Assembly: GCA_008360975.2 (NCBI GenBank)
Contig: CM039182.1
Span: forward strand, 47,070,491 to 47,134,490
Reading direction: 5' to 3'
Length of the DNA stretch: 64,000 nucleotides
Source: Lichenostomus cassidix
Taxonomy: Eukaryota; Chordata; Aves; Passeriformes; Meliphagidae
Position 1 is the first letter of the stretch. The number at the start of each line of letters is the position of its first letter. Position numbers and translations under genes: made by a program. A model generated the notes under the pieces. The model saw only the letters and a program-made list of their open reading frames with translations, was not told where the DNA came from and made no database searches. Positions 50,597-62,362 of this stretch are shown in pieces.

Positions 50597-53500
50597 TGTG
50601 GAGCACCAGACGAGAGATGCGCCCTTCTCACAATTTCTCCACAATACCAATGTTTCACTTGGATAAGCATGCCCTTTGATGTGCAATGACAGCAGCAAGA
50701 GCACCTCTGGATGCCATCACAGAGGCCTCTAACCTGTACTTCTTGTATCTTGGGGCACATGTTACACTGACTGCTGCTTGGATGGCTCACTCAGAGTGTT
50801 GTGTGTGTCAGTATGTTATGCTGACCGACTGCTACTAATCTCAATAGCTCACCTTTCTTCTGCACAGACAAGATAACTATAAATAACCCACATTACAATG
50901 ATGTGCTTAGTTCAGTGCTTTCCTAATTTGGCTCAACATTAGCAAGTACTGCAAGGTGTGATTCCCCTACCTCACTGCAGCATAAAAATAAAAACCAGAC
51001 ACTGAACTGCCCTTCATCTGGAGACTCCTCTCTACAACCAGACTTGAAGAACCTGAGATGTGAGAAGTTTCAGGCCCTCATTCATTAGCTTTTTCATGTG
51101 ACCATTTAAAAATAATCCAGCCAACAGAGAGCTGGAGTAAAGACATCTCTTTGCAAATTGGTTGTAAGAAATTCATACCTAGCTTCCTTCCTATCTAAAT
51201 GTTCCTGATAAGAAGTATATTGGTTTATAGAGATTAAAGAATGCAGGAGGAATCATAATTTGGTGATTGAGATACAGCTTGATAATTTCAGTCACAAAGG
51301 GATTTCCTTCAGTTAAATCCACAAGGCAGGCAAAAACAAGGCTGTAGAATGAAATAGCCAAATCATTCTTAATGAACAGTGCTTACTGACAAAGGAGGCT
51401 GTAAAGAAAATTTAATTCTGAAGGGAAAGGAAATGACTTCAGTTTACAAGCAACCTGTCAACTCCTTTAATGAAAACTTTACATGTTTAATGTGTGCACC
51501 AGGTAATTTGAGACATTTTTTAGACTGTTCCAAAGGATAAATTGTTATAACTAGATCAATGGTTATGTTTTCAGAATACTCGGAAGAGTCATCCTGAGAG
51601 GCTTCAAGGTCCTTTGGAAGATAATTTAATGGTGATTCCCCCCACCCTCCCACCCCAATCTCCACATATTGCAGTCTGTGAATTCACTACACTAGTCTCT
51701 CAGTCACAGCCTGCACCAAACATTCACTCCACATTACTTTAGAATATTAATCTAAACATGCCCTCCTACACAAGCAAATTTAAACTCAGTGCTGGCACAA
51801 TCTAACCATTGACAAGAGACTCCAAAATTCCAGACCATTACTTCTATTACAGTCTGTGTACTCTGGAATTACAAAAAAACCCCAGTTTTCAATCTTCTTA
51901 GCTATTCCAGAACACAAGGACAGTTACTGTAGCCAGCAATAAAGAGGCATCTCTAAGCCGTCTGGATGTACGTAGCCACAGGAATAATTAAGTTGATTCA
52001 TTTTCAGGAAGCAGAATGAGAAAGTAGCTGTCAGAGGATTTAGGCGATATAAGCTCTGATACATTTTATCTCTTCATTTTTCTGCAGAATTTAAAACCCG
52101 TTGCAAAAAAGTTTGTGTTGCTGCAGTTTTGGCTTGCTTTTCTTTCTTTCCTTCTTGCTTGTGATTATAATTTTCTAGTGTGTATCAAGATATTTTTCAG
52201 TCTGTGGAAAAGAGACTAGAAACAATGCAATGGTTTTGATCAAGCTGAGCAGTCTCTTTCCATGCAGGATCAGTATCAGTATCCATTTCAGCAGTGACTA
52301 CCATTTTGCAGAACAAACAAGCACACCTAGCAGATGTGACGATGGTACTGATAGGGGATGTGACAGCAATTCCACACAAGGTGTTTAAAAGGTCCATAGC
52401 AGGTGTCAGAAAACCTGATGCTGTAGCAATACATCATTCTGAAATCTTGTTCAGAGCCTCAGGACCCAAATAATTGCCTGCCCTCTGGTGAGCAAAAGAG
52501 GGAAGAGAACTTGAAGATCCCGACCTTGCACTGGATCCCAAGATCCAGAAGGTCAAGTAGGGGAGAAAGAAAAGGCTGAAGATGAAGTGATCACAATTGT
52601 TTTACATTTCAGAGAACTTGGTTGTTCTGCTTTTTATTTTCCCTTGGCTAATGAATCACAGGTGTGGGAAAACACACTGAAACCACACAGTTCCCACATC
52701 AGGAACTGATGGGTTGAGACTACTCTTAATCCAAGACTATGGGAGAGGAGATAGAGGATCCATTACATTATTGTAAGAAAGACGGAATAAGAGCACCAGG
52801 GTCATGAGCACAAGACTGGTGAGCACCATGAAACAGGGTGTGAAAGGGAGGCTGACAAAAAACAAGGTAGGGGTCTGAGGAGTGACTCCATATGAAGAAG
52901 CTGATGTAAGAGTGTTCAGTTCCCTGCAAGAGATTCCTAGCTTATTGTGCTATTGCATATGAGCACCTTGTAAATCATGTTCAGAGAAAATGAACCACTT
53001 ATTGTTGAGCCCCATTATATGACATCTCTGGGCTGCTCCACCTCTGCAAGAAGGGTCTGTGGCCACAGCTTTTGGCACTTTCCAAAAGCTCCCAGAATTC
53101 TGTTAGCTGCACTGATTATTTTTACCTTGGATACACAGATCCTGATGGAGAGCCACTGGATACCCACGGAGGCCTCCAGTTCTCTTTTAGCATTACTATT
53201 AACTTTCTCAGTTAAACCAAATAACAGTGGCAGAGGCTTTGGCTAAGAGCAAAAAGCATCTTGAACTTAATTGAGAAAAAGACAAAGGGTTATCACAAAA
53301 TTCCACTGACGGGTAACATGGCTAAGGGAATGGGCAAGAAGATGATTTTTTCAAAGAATGGGAACAGACTGGAGTACACAAAGGAAAAAGAAAGCAAGCT
53401 AGAAGGAAGGGTGTTATAAATATGGAAAATTGACCAGAGCAGGAACAAAGGTTCCAGTGGGGAGTATCAGCATGAGGATGAAGGCATCTGGCTGATAGCT

Positions 53501-56500
53501 TGCATCAAAATAAATAAAAATGGGGACAGGTCTCAAGAAGAAAAAAAGAGGCTATGATAGATGTATTTCAACAGAAAAGGAAGGCTAAAGGAAAAGAAAT
53601 GAGATTTTATTAGAAGTTCCGTTAAAAGGAAATAGGAAAAGAGAGGGTAAAATATGGGGGAAATTATATATTTCTAAAATTATGCTCAGGAAGCAGCTGA
53701 CTGAAAGGAAATATTCCTTAAGGACTGGCCTGAGGAAGCGGAGGATAAAATTGATAGTAATTGAAAGGGAAGTGAGCAGCAGTCCTTTACAAACTTGAAA
53801 TGTAAGTGGGTTTAGAATCATGATCAAAATATATGCAAACACTCTCCATAATGTCTTCCTTTTGAAAAAAGACAATATGGAAGAAGTTCACTGTCTTTTT
53901 GCAGGGCTAAAATCTGATGCTACCCACAAATGCAAGGGTTAACCTAAACACACAGGTCAAATACCATTTGCTTGGGTAATATTGGGCTGAAAGAGGAATG
54001 ACTAATAGACAGGAAACCTCTTCCTCACATTAAATATTTGCAGAAAACTATTTGCATCAAAAATAATGAGTAAAATTTATTTTCTGTTTGTGCTTTGTGC
54101 CTTAAGGTAGACAAAGCAAGAAATAAGTGTTGTGTAACAATGTTTATACCCCAGTAAAATGATGTGTAAAGTTAATATGACAGTTTTTGTAAACTTTCCT
54201 GTTAGTTAATTAAAGTCTTAGGTCAGCCAATACTACATTATTTCCCCCAATGTCTGACAACCTCCTTTGGCAAAATAAAACATGCACAAAATCATCTGTG
54301 GGTGGCATTTAATCCAGGGCTTGTCACAGCCAAAATGTACTGATCTTCTCAAACAAAATGTTAAGTGAGGGGAGGGGGGAAATGAGGAGATATTTGTATC
54401 CTTAGTCATATACCAACATAATAATTAACATGTCAATAACAAGCTTGTAAATTCTAAGGAAAAACAATGTGAGAGTTACCCATGATTTGGAGCATACATT
54501 TGGGTGCTGCTTCCCTTAATTATATTAAATAGTATACACTAAATGAAAATTAACTTAATATATTGGCAAACTGCTGGTTCTACAGGAGGAAAGCAAGGAC
54601 AAGATTCTAATAGATAGCTTTTTTCCCCTGGGAAAATATAAAAATCAAAGAACTCAAGTTCTAGATATTAATGACCAATAAAAAGAGACTCTTTAAATGG
54701 GTAGAAAAACAGGAAAAGTGGCAGAGCAAATTTTTTTAAAAAGTCAAACAGAAAGGTCTGGAATCATTGCTCAGTACATCTGAGAAATGCATACAATTGT
54801 AAAAATAACAATCTGCATTACAGCTTCATATCTTCCTATCTCCTTTAGCTGGGACAAAACCAAAGGAAGGTGTGACCAACTGCATTGCTGGAAAGATCTC
54901 CAGGCTCTTTCACCAGCTGAAACCACTGTGTTGAGGTCCATCCTGTCCATATGAATGGCCACATGGAATTGCACGTGGTCCAAGCCTGCCATTGTCCCTG
55001 TTTATGTTGTCCCTCTCCTTTTCTACAGTCAACTACAGGGACCATCCAGCCTAATTTCTAAATGGAAGGGGAGCCAGTGCACCAGGTTCATGTCTTTTCA
55101 ATTCCAAGAGAAATGGAGTTCCTTAGTCATCTAAGTGACCAACAAATACACCCCAAAGCACAAAGCACCAATATGGGCACAGCTTCTCTACCTTTCAACT
55201 TCATACCTCTTCTCCTTGCTATCCTTCTCCCAAGCCAGTCAGACCTGGAAAATCCATCTAGTGTGTCCATGAATTCCACTTGTTTTCAGTAGCAAATTCA
55301 ACAAAATTTCCCTGTGTACATTTTTCACAGAAAAGGAGATTTGCCTGTGAAAAATGTTCAATGATTAAACATGCTATATGCAAGAGCTCTGCAATTTTGC
55401 CAGGATTTGATAATTCTTATTTATTACTTATGTAATACTTGCTGTTCCTTCAACAAGTCCAAAAGTTGGCTCACCACTCAAACAGTAAAATTTCTTACTT
55501 AGTTAAAAGTACCCCCTCCCATTTATTCTGTTACTCACAAGAACAAAGGAAAAGAAAATTATAAATAGAATCTGGAAGTTTCAGTTTTTGTTTTCTGGAC
55601 CTGACATAAGTCACTTTGACCATTTCATTGATACCCTTTTGTTTTCTTTATTGTTTGTTTATTTTTATTAGTAAAGTGAAACTTTCAAGGTTTCTACCTA
55701 ACAAAAAATGACCAGAAAGACTGAAAATGTGGTTTTGGATTCAGTTCTTTGAATTAGAAAGCTAAACTACTTACTTAGGCTCTTCAGATGAATGCATAAA
55801 CCCAGTGTTTGGTATGCTCATGTTGGACTTTTTCATTTAGTCCTATTATTTGCCTGCCCTTACAGTTAAGGTAAACGATTAGGCTGGGCATGTAGGAATT
55901 ATAAAAAAGTCAGTTGTTCAGATGTGCCATGCCTCTGAATGAGCCTACATGTTATTTTACATCATAATTTATAACAAAAGTAAGCTGTAATAATTTTTAG
56001 GTAAAGCCTTGTTTTCATATTCATGTCCCTGAAGAAAAGTGAGCTTGAAAACATGCCTACAGAACACCAATTTTTTAGCACATCTCATATTAATAGTCAT
56101 TTCAAGTGATAATTGCATTGTTATCAGAGATTCCAATCTGTGCCACAATAATAAAAATAGCTGCATGAAATAGCTAGATGATTCACAAAAATACACAAAG
56201 CAATGAAGAGGTTAAAACCATTGCAACTTTTGAGATGCTAGCTATAAATATTATTCTGTAAATCTGCTGCTCACAAATTACTGACTTGACAGATCATAAT
56301 AAGTGCTGTCAGGGCTATTGCAAACTAAGATCTGCTTGGAACTGCCAAACATACACAAAATGTGTATGTCCAAGAGGAAGGAAAAAAGTGTTTTCAATGC
56401 CATTTTAAAATGTTCTGAAATAACTGAATAATATCTTTGGAAAATTCTGAATTTTTGCAGTCTAGTCCAATGAGATTTTTGCCTCAGGTAGTTATATCAT

Positions 56501-58734
56501 TACTGTGCTGGTCATATAAATATGAACAACGCATATTATTTTTCCTCCTGAGTTGTGGCACATAACCAAGAATACAAGGAATTCAACCAGGCTATTCTTA
56601 GAAGAAGAAAAGGCACAGATGACTTGTTTTGCCATACCTCATTTTGAGAACTGCAGTGGAATGGTTTATGGCTTCAGAAACCTGTATTTTTCATTGCTGC
56701 AAAGGAACAATCTTTTCTCCCACACATCAAAGGGAAGCTTTTTTGGGATCCACATGCAGTACTGGAAAATAAACTACTCCCCAGGACAGAGAGCAGTGAT
56801 TTATATGACACCTAATACTAACACCAACAATTCAAAAGCATTCAGCCGCCTCACCGTGATTACAAAACTGATCTGCTAGCCAGGGAAGTTGGGAATGGAA
56901 CAAACTACTTAGGTTACCCAATGCTTTGGGAACATGGTAGACTTCCACAAGTGCAGGGAAAGCCATCAACAGTTACATGAAGTCTTAACTAAAGACATAT
57001 TAGTAACCATCAGGACTGGTCCCATTGCTCCATCCCTTTCACTACATGCATAGGAGGCATCTGAAAAAGATCACACTTTTTTCTCCTCCAGTGAATACTA
57101 TGTCAATACCACATTCTCTGTTTATTTTTTCCCCCCCTCTTCCTTTCACTCATATTAAATCAGAGCCAAAGGAATTTTTCTTACAAAAGGATTAAAACAA
57201 GATTGGCTTCAAGTTTACTTCCCACTATTGATTTGAAACTAGCAATGACATACACAGAAACACACACATCTCCAGAAACACATTGATCCTGCCTAGGAGG
57301 CTAAATAATGTCTTGAAATAGTGCTATTTCTAGTAACCACCTAGTGAGTTATGGGTGGATAAAGGCTACAATCTTCCAGTAATGAAAGATCCTTTCTCTG
57401 ATAACTTGAATGCTATCATTGCAGTTTTTTCCACACTGTCACAAATCACTGCACTTCTTTCCATATGGTCATTAATCCACGTTTCTAATCAGCCAGCAGA
57501 CTCCTTTTTTCTACATCTCTCTAATTATTTACTTTATGTTTTTAGTCAGGATATAAATTTAGAGATAAAAGCAAGATATTTATTTTCCTTTGAAAGGTTA
57601 GATTCAGATTCTGTGCATTCCAAACTGCAGCAGTCATGAAAAACCCCGAAGCATCACACTCATTCTGCAATTTCCCTACTGCCTCATACGTGACTACACA
57701 AAAGATTTGCTTTGGTAAGTTTGCTCAGTTCCAGAAAGAAGCCAAATGGGAGATGCCATGGTCCAGGGGCACAGACAGTGTGTCCAGACACTTGTTTCAC
57801 ATGGTGGTAACAAGGAGTCTAGAACTGAGATTAAAGATATAAGGAAGTTAATCACCCACTCGATTCTTTGGCTCCATTGAGTAATTAGAGTGCAGAATGG
57901 CATGTGAGACAATGGCAACAAAAGTTCCTGTAAAAGTTTTCTACTATTTTATCCTACTGGAAGTCAGGCAGAAAGGGGAAGAAATTCCTGTAAGGGAAGC
58001 ATTGGTGGGAATGATGCAACCCGTGTTTCTGTTGTGAAGTCTTCACTGAGAAAATGTGGTATAGTCAAGGGGAAACCATCATGTAGAGGCAAGGCCCACC
58101 ATGTGGGAGAGTGTCAGTATTATTGGGGCTGCAAAGAGAGAGGAAAGAAATATTTGGGGAATGAAAGATGATGACAGCCTAACTTGGAAATGACTGTGTG
58201 AAACGCATCTGAAATAAAATTCTGCCTGCTTTTTAGGATAAAGGATGTAAGCATGGATGAAGCTGGCATCAATACAAAGTGGGTCATTTCTGTAAAACAA
58301 GATACATCCAATATTTAAACACCTGATTCTTTTGGAAACTCCCACACCCTCTGTCATATCAAAACCACATCAAATCCAAAGACTGTTGAGAACAGTCGGC
58401 CATCTCTGTCATTTTCTCTAAATAGGCTACCCTGTCACTGGCTTTCCACTGAAAAATTGGGATTGGCCAGTATTTTCTGAGCAACCCCAAGTCTGCCCAG
58501 CAGAAGGCAGATGACTGCACTCTCACTGCCCTCCATGACCACACAGCCAGTTCAGCAAGAGCAATATTCCTATACAAAACCACTCCTTGTTTTTATCTTC
58601 TTCTACTGCCTGCTGCAGGCTAGGATTTCCTTGACCTTCCTGGCTTTTTTCCTTCCTTTTTTTTTTTTCCTTCTCTTTTTTGAGTTCAGATGCACTCCCA
58701 GGAGCATACTAAATGAACCCAAATATCACCGCGT

Positions 58735-59140
58735 AAGCCACATGCGGAAACATGCAACCTTCTATTAGCGAGCCGGGCTGGGGGAAGCCTCATAAGGATG
58801 CTATTATAGTGGGAGAGAGGAAAATAGCAGCTCCCCATGGCAGCTGTGGAGCGGGCGGAGTGCCCAGGGGCCCCGTGGCTAGGGGCAGTGAGTGCAGAAC
58901 GGCTGGTTTCCATGGAGGAGTGAGCCAGGGAGGCAGGAGAGACGGTGCTGCTGCTGGCCGCTGGCATGAGGAGGAGAAATACCTCCTGTTATTTCACCTA
59001 CCATCAACACCCACGTCTTCAGGGGGCTCGGTTCAAATCTACTTACAGCTTCTGCTTCCTCGGTCTCGTCTCCTCTGGGGGAGGACCATGACTCAGAATA
59101 CATCGTGCTGTGCCTTGTCTGGTGGTTGCAGCGATTTAAA
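58735..59140 (-). promoter_or_regulatory. CpG-enriched island, candidate intronic ELMO1 promoter
   Basis: About 17 CpG dinucleotides in roughly 400 bp, against a window background of roughly one per 100 bp or fewer. It includes the runs ACCGCGTAAG, GCGAGCCGGG and GAGCGGGCGGAG. An AP-1 type TGACTCA is at 59089-59095 and a TATA-like element lies just beyond at about 59165-59179. The cluster is deep in an ELMO1 intron, about 12 kb upstream of the exon where the known short isoform begins. Strand is assigned from the donor described at 59045-59047. Long open frames on both strands here follow from the GC content and are not taken as genes. Confidence 0.4.
59047..59103 (-). CDS. Candidate alternative first coding exon of short ELMO1
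   Basis: Minus-strand ATG at 59101-59103, with A at -3, opens 19 codons (M-Y-S-E-S-W-S-S-P-R-G-D-E-T-E-E-A-E-A). They end exactly at a GTAAGT donor (donor GT at 59045-59046) in phase 0. The next ELMO1 exon in transcription order (46448) begins in phase 0, so splicing would give a 267-residue protein with this acidic leader joined to V480. TATA-like TTTATTTATTTAAAG lies at 59165-59179 and TTTAAA at 59135-59140. The exon sits in a local CpG cluster. What is seen: start, donor, phase and base composition. What is inferred: that it is transcribed and spliced. It may instead be a 5' UTR exon, with translation starting at M481, or chance. Confidence 0.4.
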
Positions 59141-61985
59141 GGAGCACAAACTGCTAGGCCTGAGCTTTAAATAAATAAACTAAAAATCTGGAAAAGAAGC
59201 ATAAGCCCAAAACTGACTGACTGGTGGCTTTTGGCACCCTCTGTTCTACAAAGGTGCAAAACCTTGCAAATGTCTTTTGCACATCATTAATCTTTACCAA
59301 ATGAAACATCATCTTAGCAGAGCTGGCGTGGTGCAACTCGCAGCCATTACCCACCAAGCAGACAAAAGTGATGGCTGCTGGAGACACAGCCTATTGACAG
59401 CAGGGTTCTGCCAATTACCAGTATTTTCACAGAGGTAAAAATAAGAATCTGCTGTGCTGATCCAGTGTGATGCTGATCAGCATCACAGTATCTGAGTCCT
59501 GCATCGACATTTAGCTGGGGCACATATTTTCTACACATTGGAATATTACTGAATTAAACTGATAATAAATCTGACTTCCCACAATGCTCCCGTGCACCAT
59601 ATAAACCATTTGCTCTTGTGAAAAGTGCATGCACCTGCCTAGTGTCAGGTCTTCTCTGCTGTAGAATGGGTAAAAATATATTTATTCTATTTAGTTCATG
59701 GCAAGACTACAAAATCCTTCCAACATCTATAATGTACACCTGGGTTTGTTAAATAAAAGAACTTATGTATGTGCAAAGCCCTTTTATGGCTTTGTTTCCA
59801 TTTTTGTCAGAAGGAAATAGGGGGGGAAAGCCTTCTTCTTAGAGTTTCTTAGGAGGGCAGTAAACTATTCCAGCAGAAATCTCAGCTAAGTAGCATCCTC
59901 TTTAAGAGAAAAGAGTTCTGAAGTAAAAATACAAAAGTTTTAACAACAACAAATATCTTGTTGCCATATAAATAAACCCAAGTTCTCAAAGTTGCTATTT
60001 GACACAGCCACCTCCACAACCAGCAGGACAGAATCCAAGATAGGTAAATATTTTCTAATGAAAACAAAATTCCAGTTTTCTTATAGAGCATTCACAGCAA
60101 ACAGCGCTCTTGATATAGGTTCAGGCCTGCACTGCAACAAGGATGATTGGTGGGGGATTCTTGAGGTGCTGAGTACAATGCCAAGGGTCCTTCCCATGCC
60201 TGTGACAGCTGCCTGTTCTCCCTAAAGGCTGGATGTGAGCACTTTCTAGTAGTTAAAAATACAACTAAAGGAGTGGAGCTAAAACCTCAATTAACCAAGA
60301 TACAGCACTTTCTATTGAGGAAGGTACTGAGGGGAAAACTGAGTCAGTGAATTCCCTGAGAGCACACTGTCCCCAGAGCTCCTGGGCACTTGGATGTCAG
60401 AGGGATCCTGGTCTTGGGTGCTCTGCACCTGAAGCAGAGTTGGTGGCCATAGGAGGCCATGGCTGTAGAGAAAACAGCTTGCCCAAATCAGGGCAGCTTT
60501 TTTCTACATGCATGGCTCCAATGGCTACAAAGGAGAAGAATTTAAGAGGGCTTGAGTGAAGATAAGGGAAATGCTGTCTCGCTAACAGATTTTGCTCAGG
60601 CAGCAATGCAAGCCTAACTTCACCAAGCGAGAGAAGAGCAGTGCAGTTCCCTGTGGATGTGGAGAATCTTCACCTGGGCACAAGTTCACAACAAGAAAAT
60701 CCCTGGTTTACACTGGTTTCCAGTGCTTTCTGCTGCCATGGGTTGCCAATCAAAGTGAGATAACAACAAGAGAAATAATCAGGGGGCCAAACAGACCCTT
60801 GGAGTTCCTTTAATCAACTTAATGACTGGGAAACCATTCAGATTTCTTAGGCTTTATGCTCTTTCTGTTCCCTCCATGAAGTAATATAAAACTTGAAGAC
60901 AGAGAAACAAACCAAACAACTGAAAAGAAATAATTTGTGTCTGATAGAAACATCTGACAAGTCCCAGTAACACTGGACTTAAGAACCTGGTAAATGCTCT
61001 GTTCAAAAGTCAACATATTCCACAAAAACAGCGGGCAGGGGCCAAAACCCCATCAATCAGCAGTCTATTGTATACAACCCTTTCTATGAGAATGTATAGC
61101 TCTTGCACACAAGAGACTTCAATCTGGATTGCTATTGCAATTCTTCAGTTCATTTGGATGGTTTTTTTTCATTATCTCAAATTCTTGTTCACAAAAACAG
61201 TCCAGTAAATACATTTTGAAAGGCTTTTGTTATCATGGGATAGCTTTTAGGGCACTTTATCTAAAGAAGTTGGATACTTCTCTGAAAAAAATCCAGATAT
61301 AAAATTATAATCAACCTCCTCCTCAAGGAACTTTAAAAGAAGTCTTATTTATTCTTGGATTTTTGGAAGACTGCAGCCTACATATTATTTGTCATCTTAA
61401 TCTTTTTGGTCAAATTGATAATTTTAATCTTTTTTCTTTTCCTGCTTGAGCCTCCAGAGTGACTTCTTAAAATAAGGAACCCACAAACAAGGAATCATCA
61501 GTAAAAGAAGGCATCAGGAATATTTCCTCCTTTTAAGACTAGAGCAACTTAGAGAATCAGTAACAAATTAGTGAAAGAACATCAAATATAGGGTGGCTTG
61601 GAAAAAATTAATAATCCAAATCATCAGCTTCTAATGGGTTTTTAATATGCCATACAGCAGAGAGCTACCAGTGACAACACTTACATGCATATCCAATTTG
61701 TTATTAATTACAGCAAGTAGTGAAAAGAGGTGAAACTGCGCGCAAAAATCTACATACAGATAAGAGACTTCCTGTGGTAGGACACGTCTCCAGAGTGCTG
61801 AGTGATACCAACCAAACATATCCACAATACACAAACCTGTGAAGTTAAAATGCCCTCAGCTCCCAAAAGATTTTGGGGAACAGGAAGCACTTAGGTATCA
61901 ATTCAGGCTAGATGAGTATGGGATGACCACCCAAGGACAATCTGGCAGGAAAGTGGATGTGACTCCCAGGACAGGGGGCAGAGAC

Positions 61986-62042
61986 CACTGAATATGCAAA
62001 CTTCTCACCCCAATATGCATCACTGAATATTCAAACTTCTCA
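61986..62042. repeat. Direct repeat, 22-bp copies spaced 35 bp
   Basis: The copies at 61986-62007 and 62021-62042 differ at one base (GCAAAC in the first, TCAAAC in the second). The spacer contains AATATGCAT, similar to part of the unit, so a 35-bp unit was probably duplicated. The first copy contains ATATGCAAA, similar to a POU octamer site. No function is claimed. Confidence 0.88.
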
Positions 62043-62269
62043 AGAAGCTCCTGCTTTCACTGTCCCTCTGTGTTTAGGCATCACTTGCTGCCCCAAGCTG
62101 GGACCTGGGTTCTGAGGAGGGAGCACAAATTGCAGCCAAATACAGCTGAGTGAAAGGAGGAAAAAAACCCTGTCTCAACAGACAGCTTAAAAAGCAACTC
62201 TCTGAGCCCAGCAACCAGAGCAGGCTGCACATGGAAGCAGCACCAGCAGCTGAAACTCTGGCAAGGAGA

Positions 62270-62362
62270 CTCGTGTGGGAGTTGTGCTCGCGCTCGCTGA
62301 AGGGCTGTGGGCAGGTGGGAGGAACCTCGCTTTGCTAGGGGAAACGAAGGCGACGAGAAGGA
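62270..62362. promoter_or_regulatory. Small CpG cluster in ELMO1 intron
   Basis: About eight CpGs within 90 bp, including GCTCGCGCTCGCTG and AACGAAGGCGACGAG, in otherwise CpG-poor intron. No splice donor, TATA element or convincing coding frame could be tied to it. It could be a regulatory element or an unmethylated patch. I assign no function. Confidence 0.2.

Noticed and set aside
58752..59174. 140-codon plus-strand frame over the CpG cluster
   Set aside because: Low stop frequency in GC-rich DNA explains it. The better signal (ATG, donor, matching phase) is on the opposite strand.
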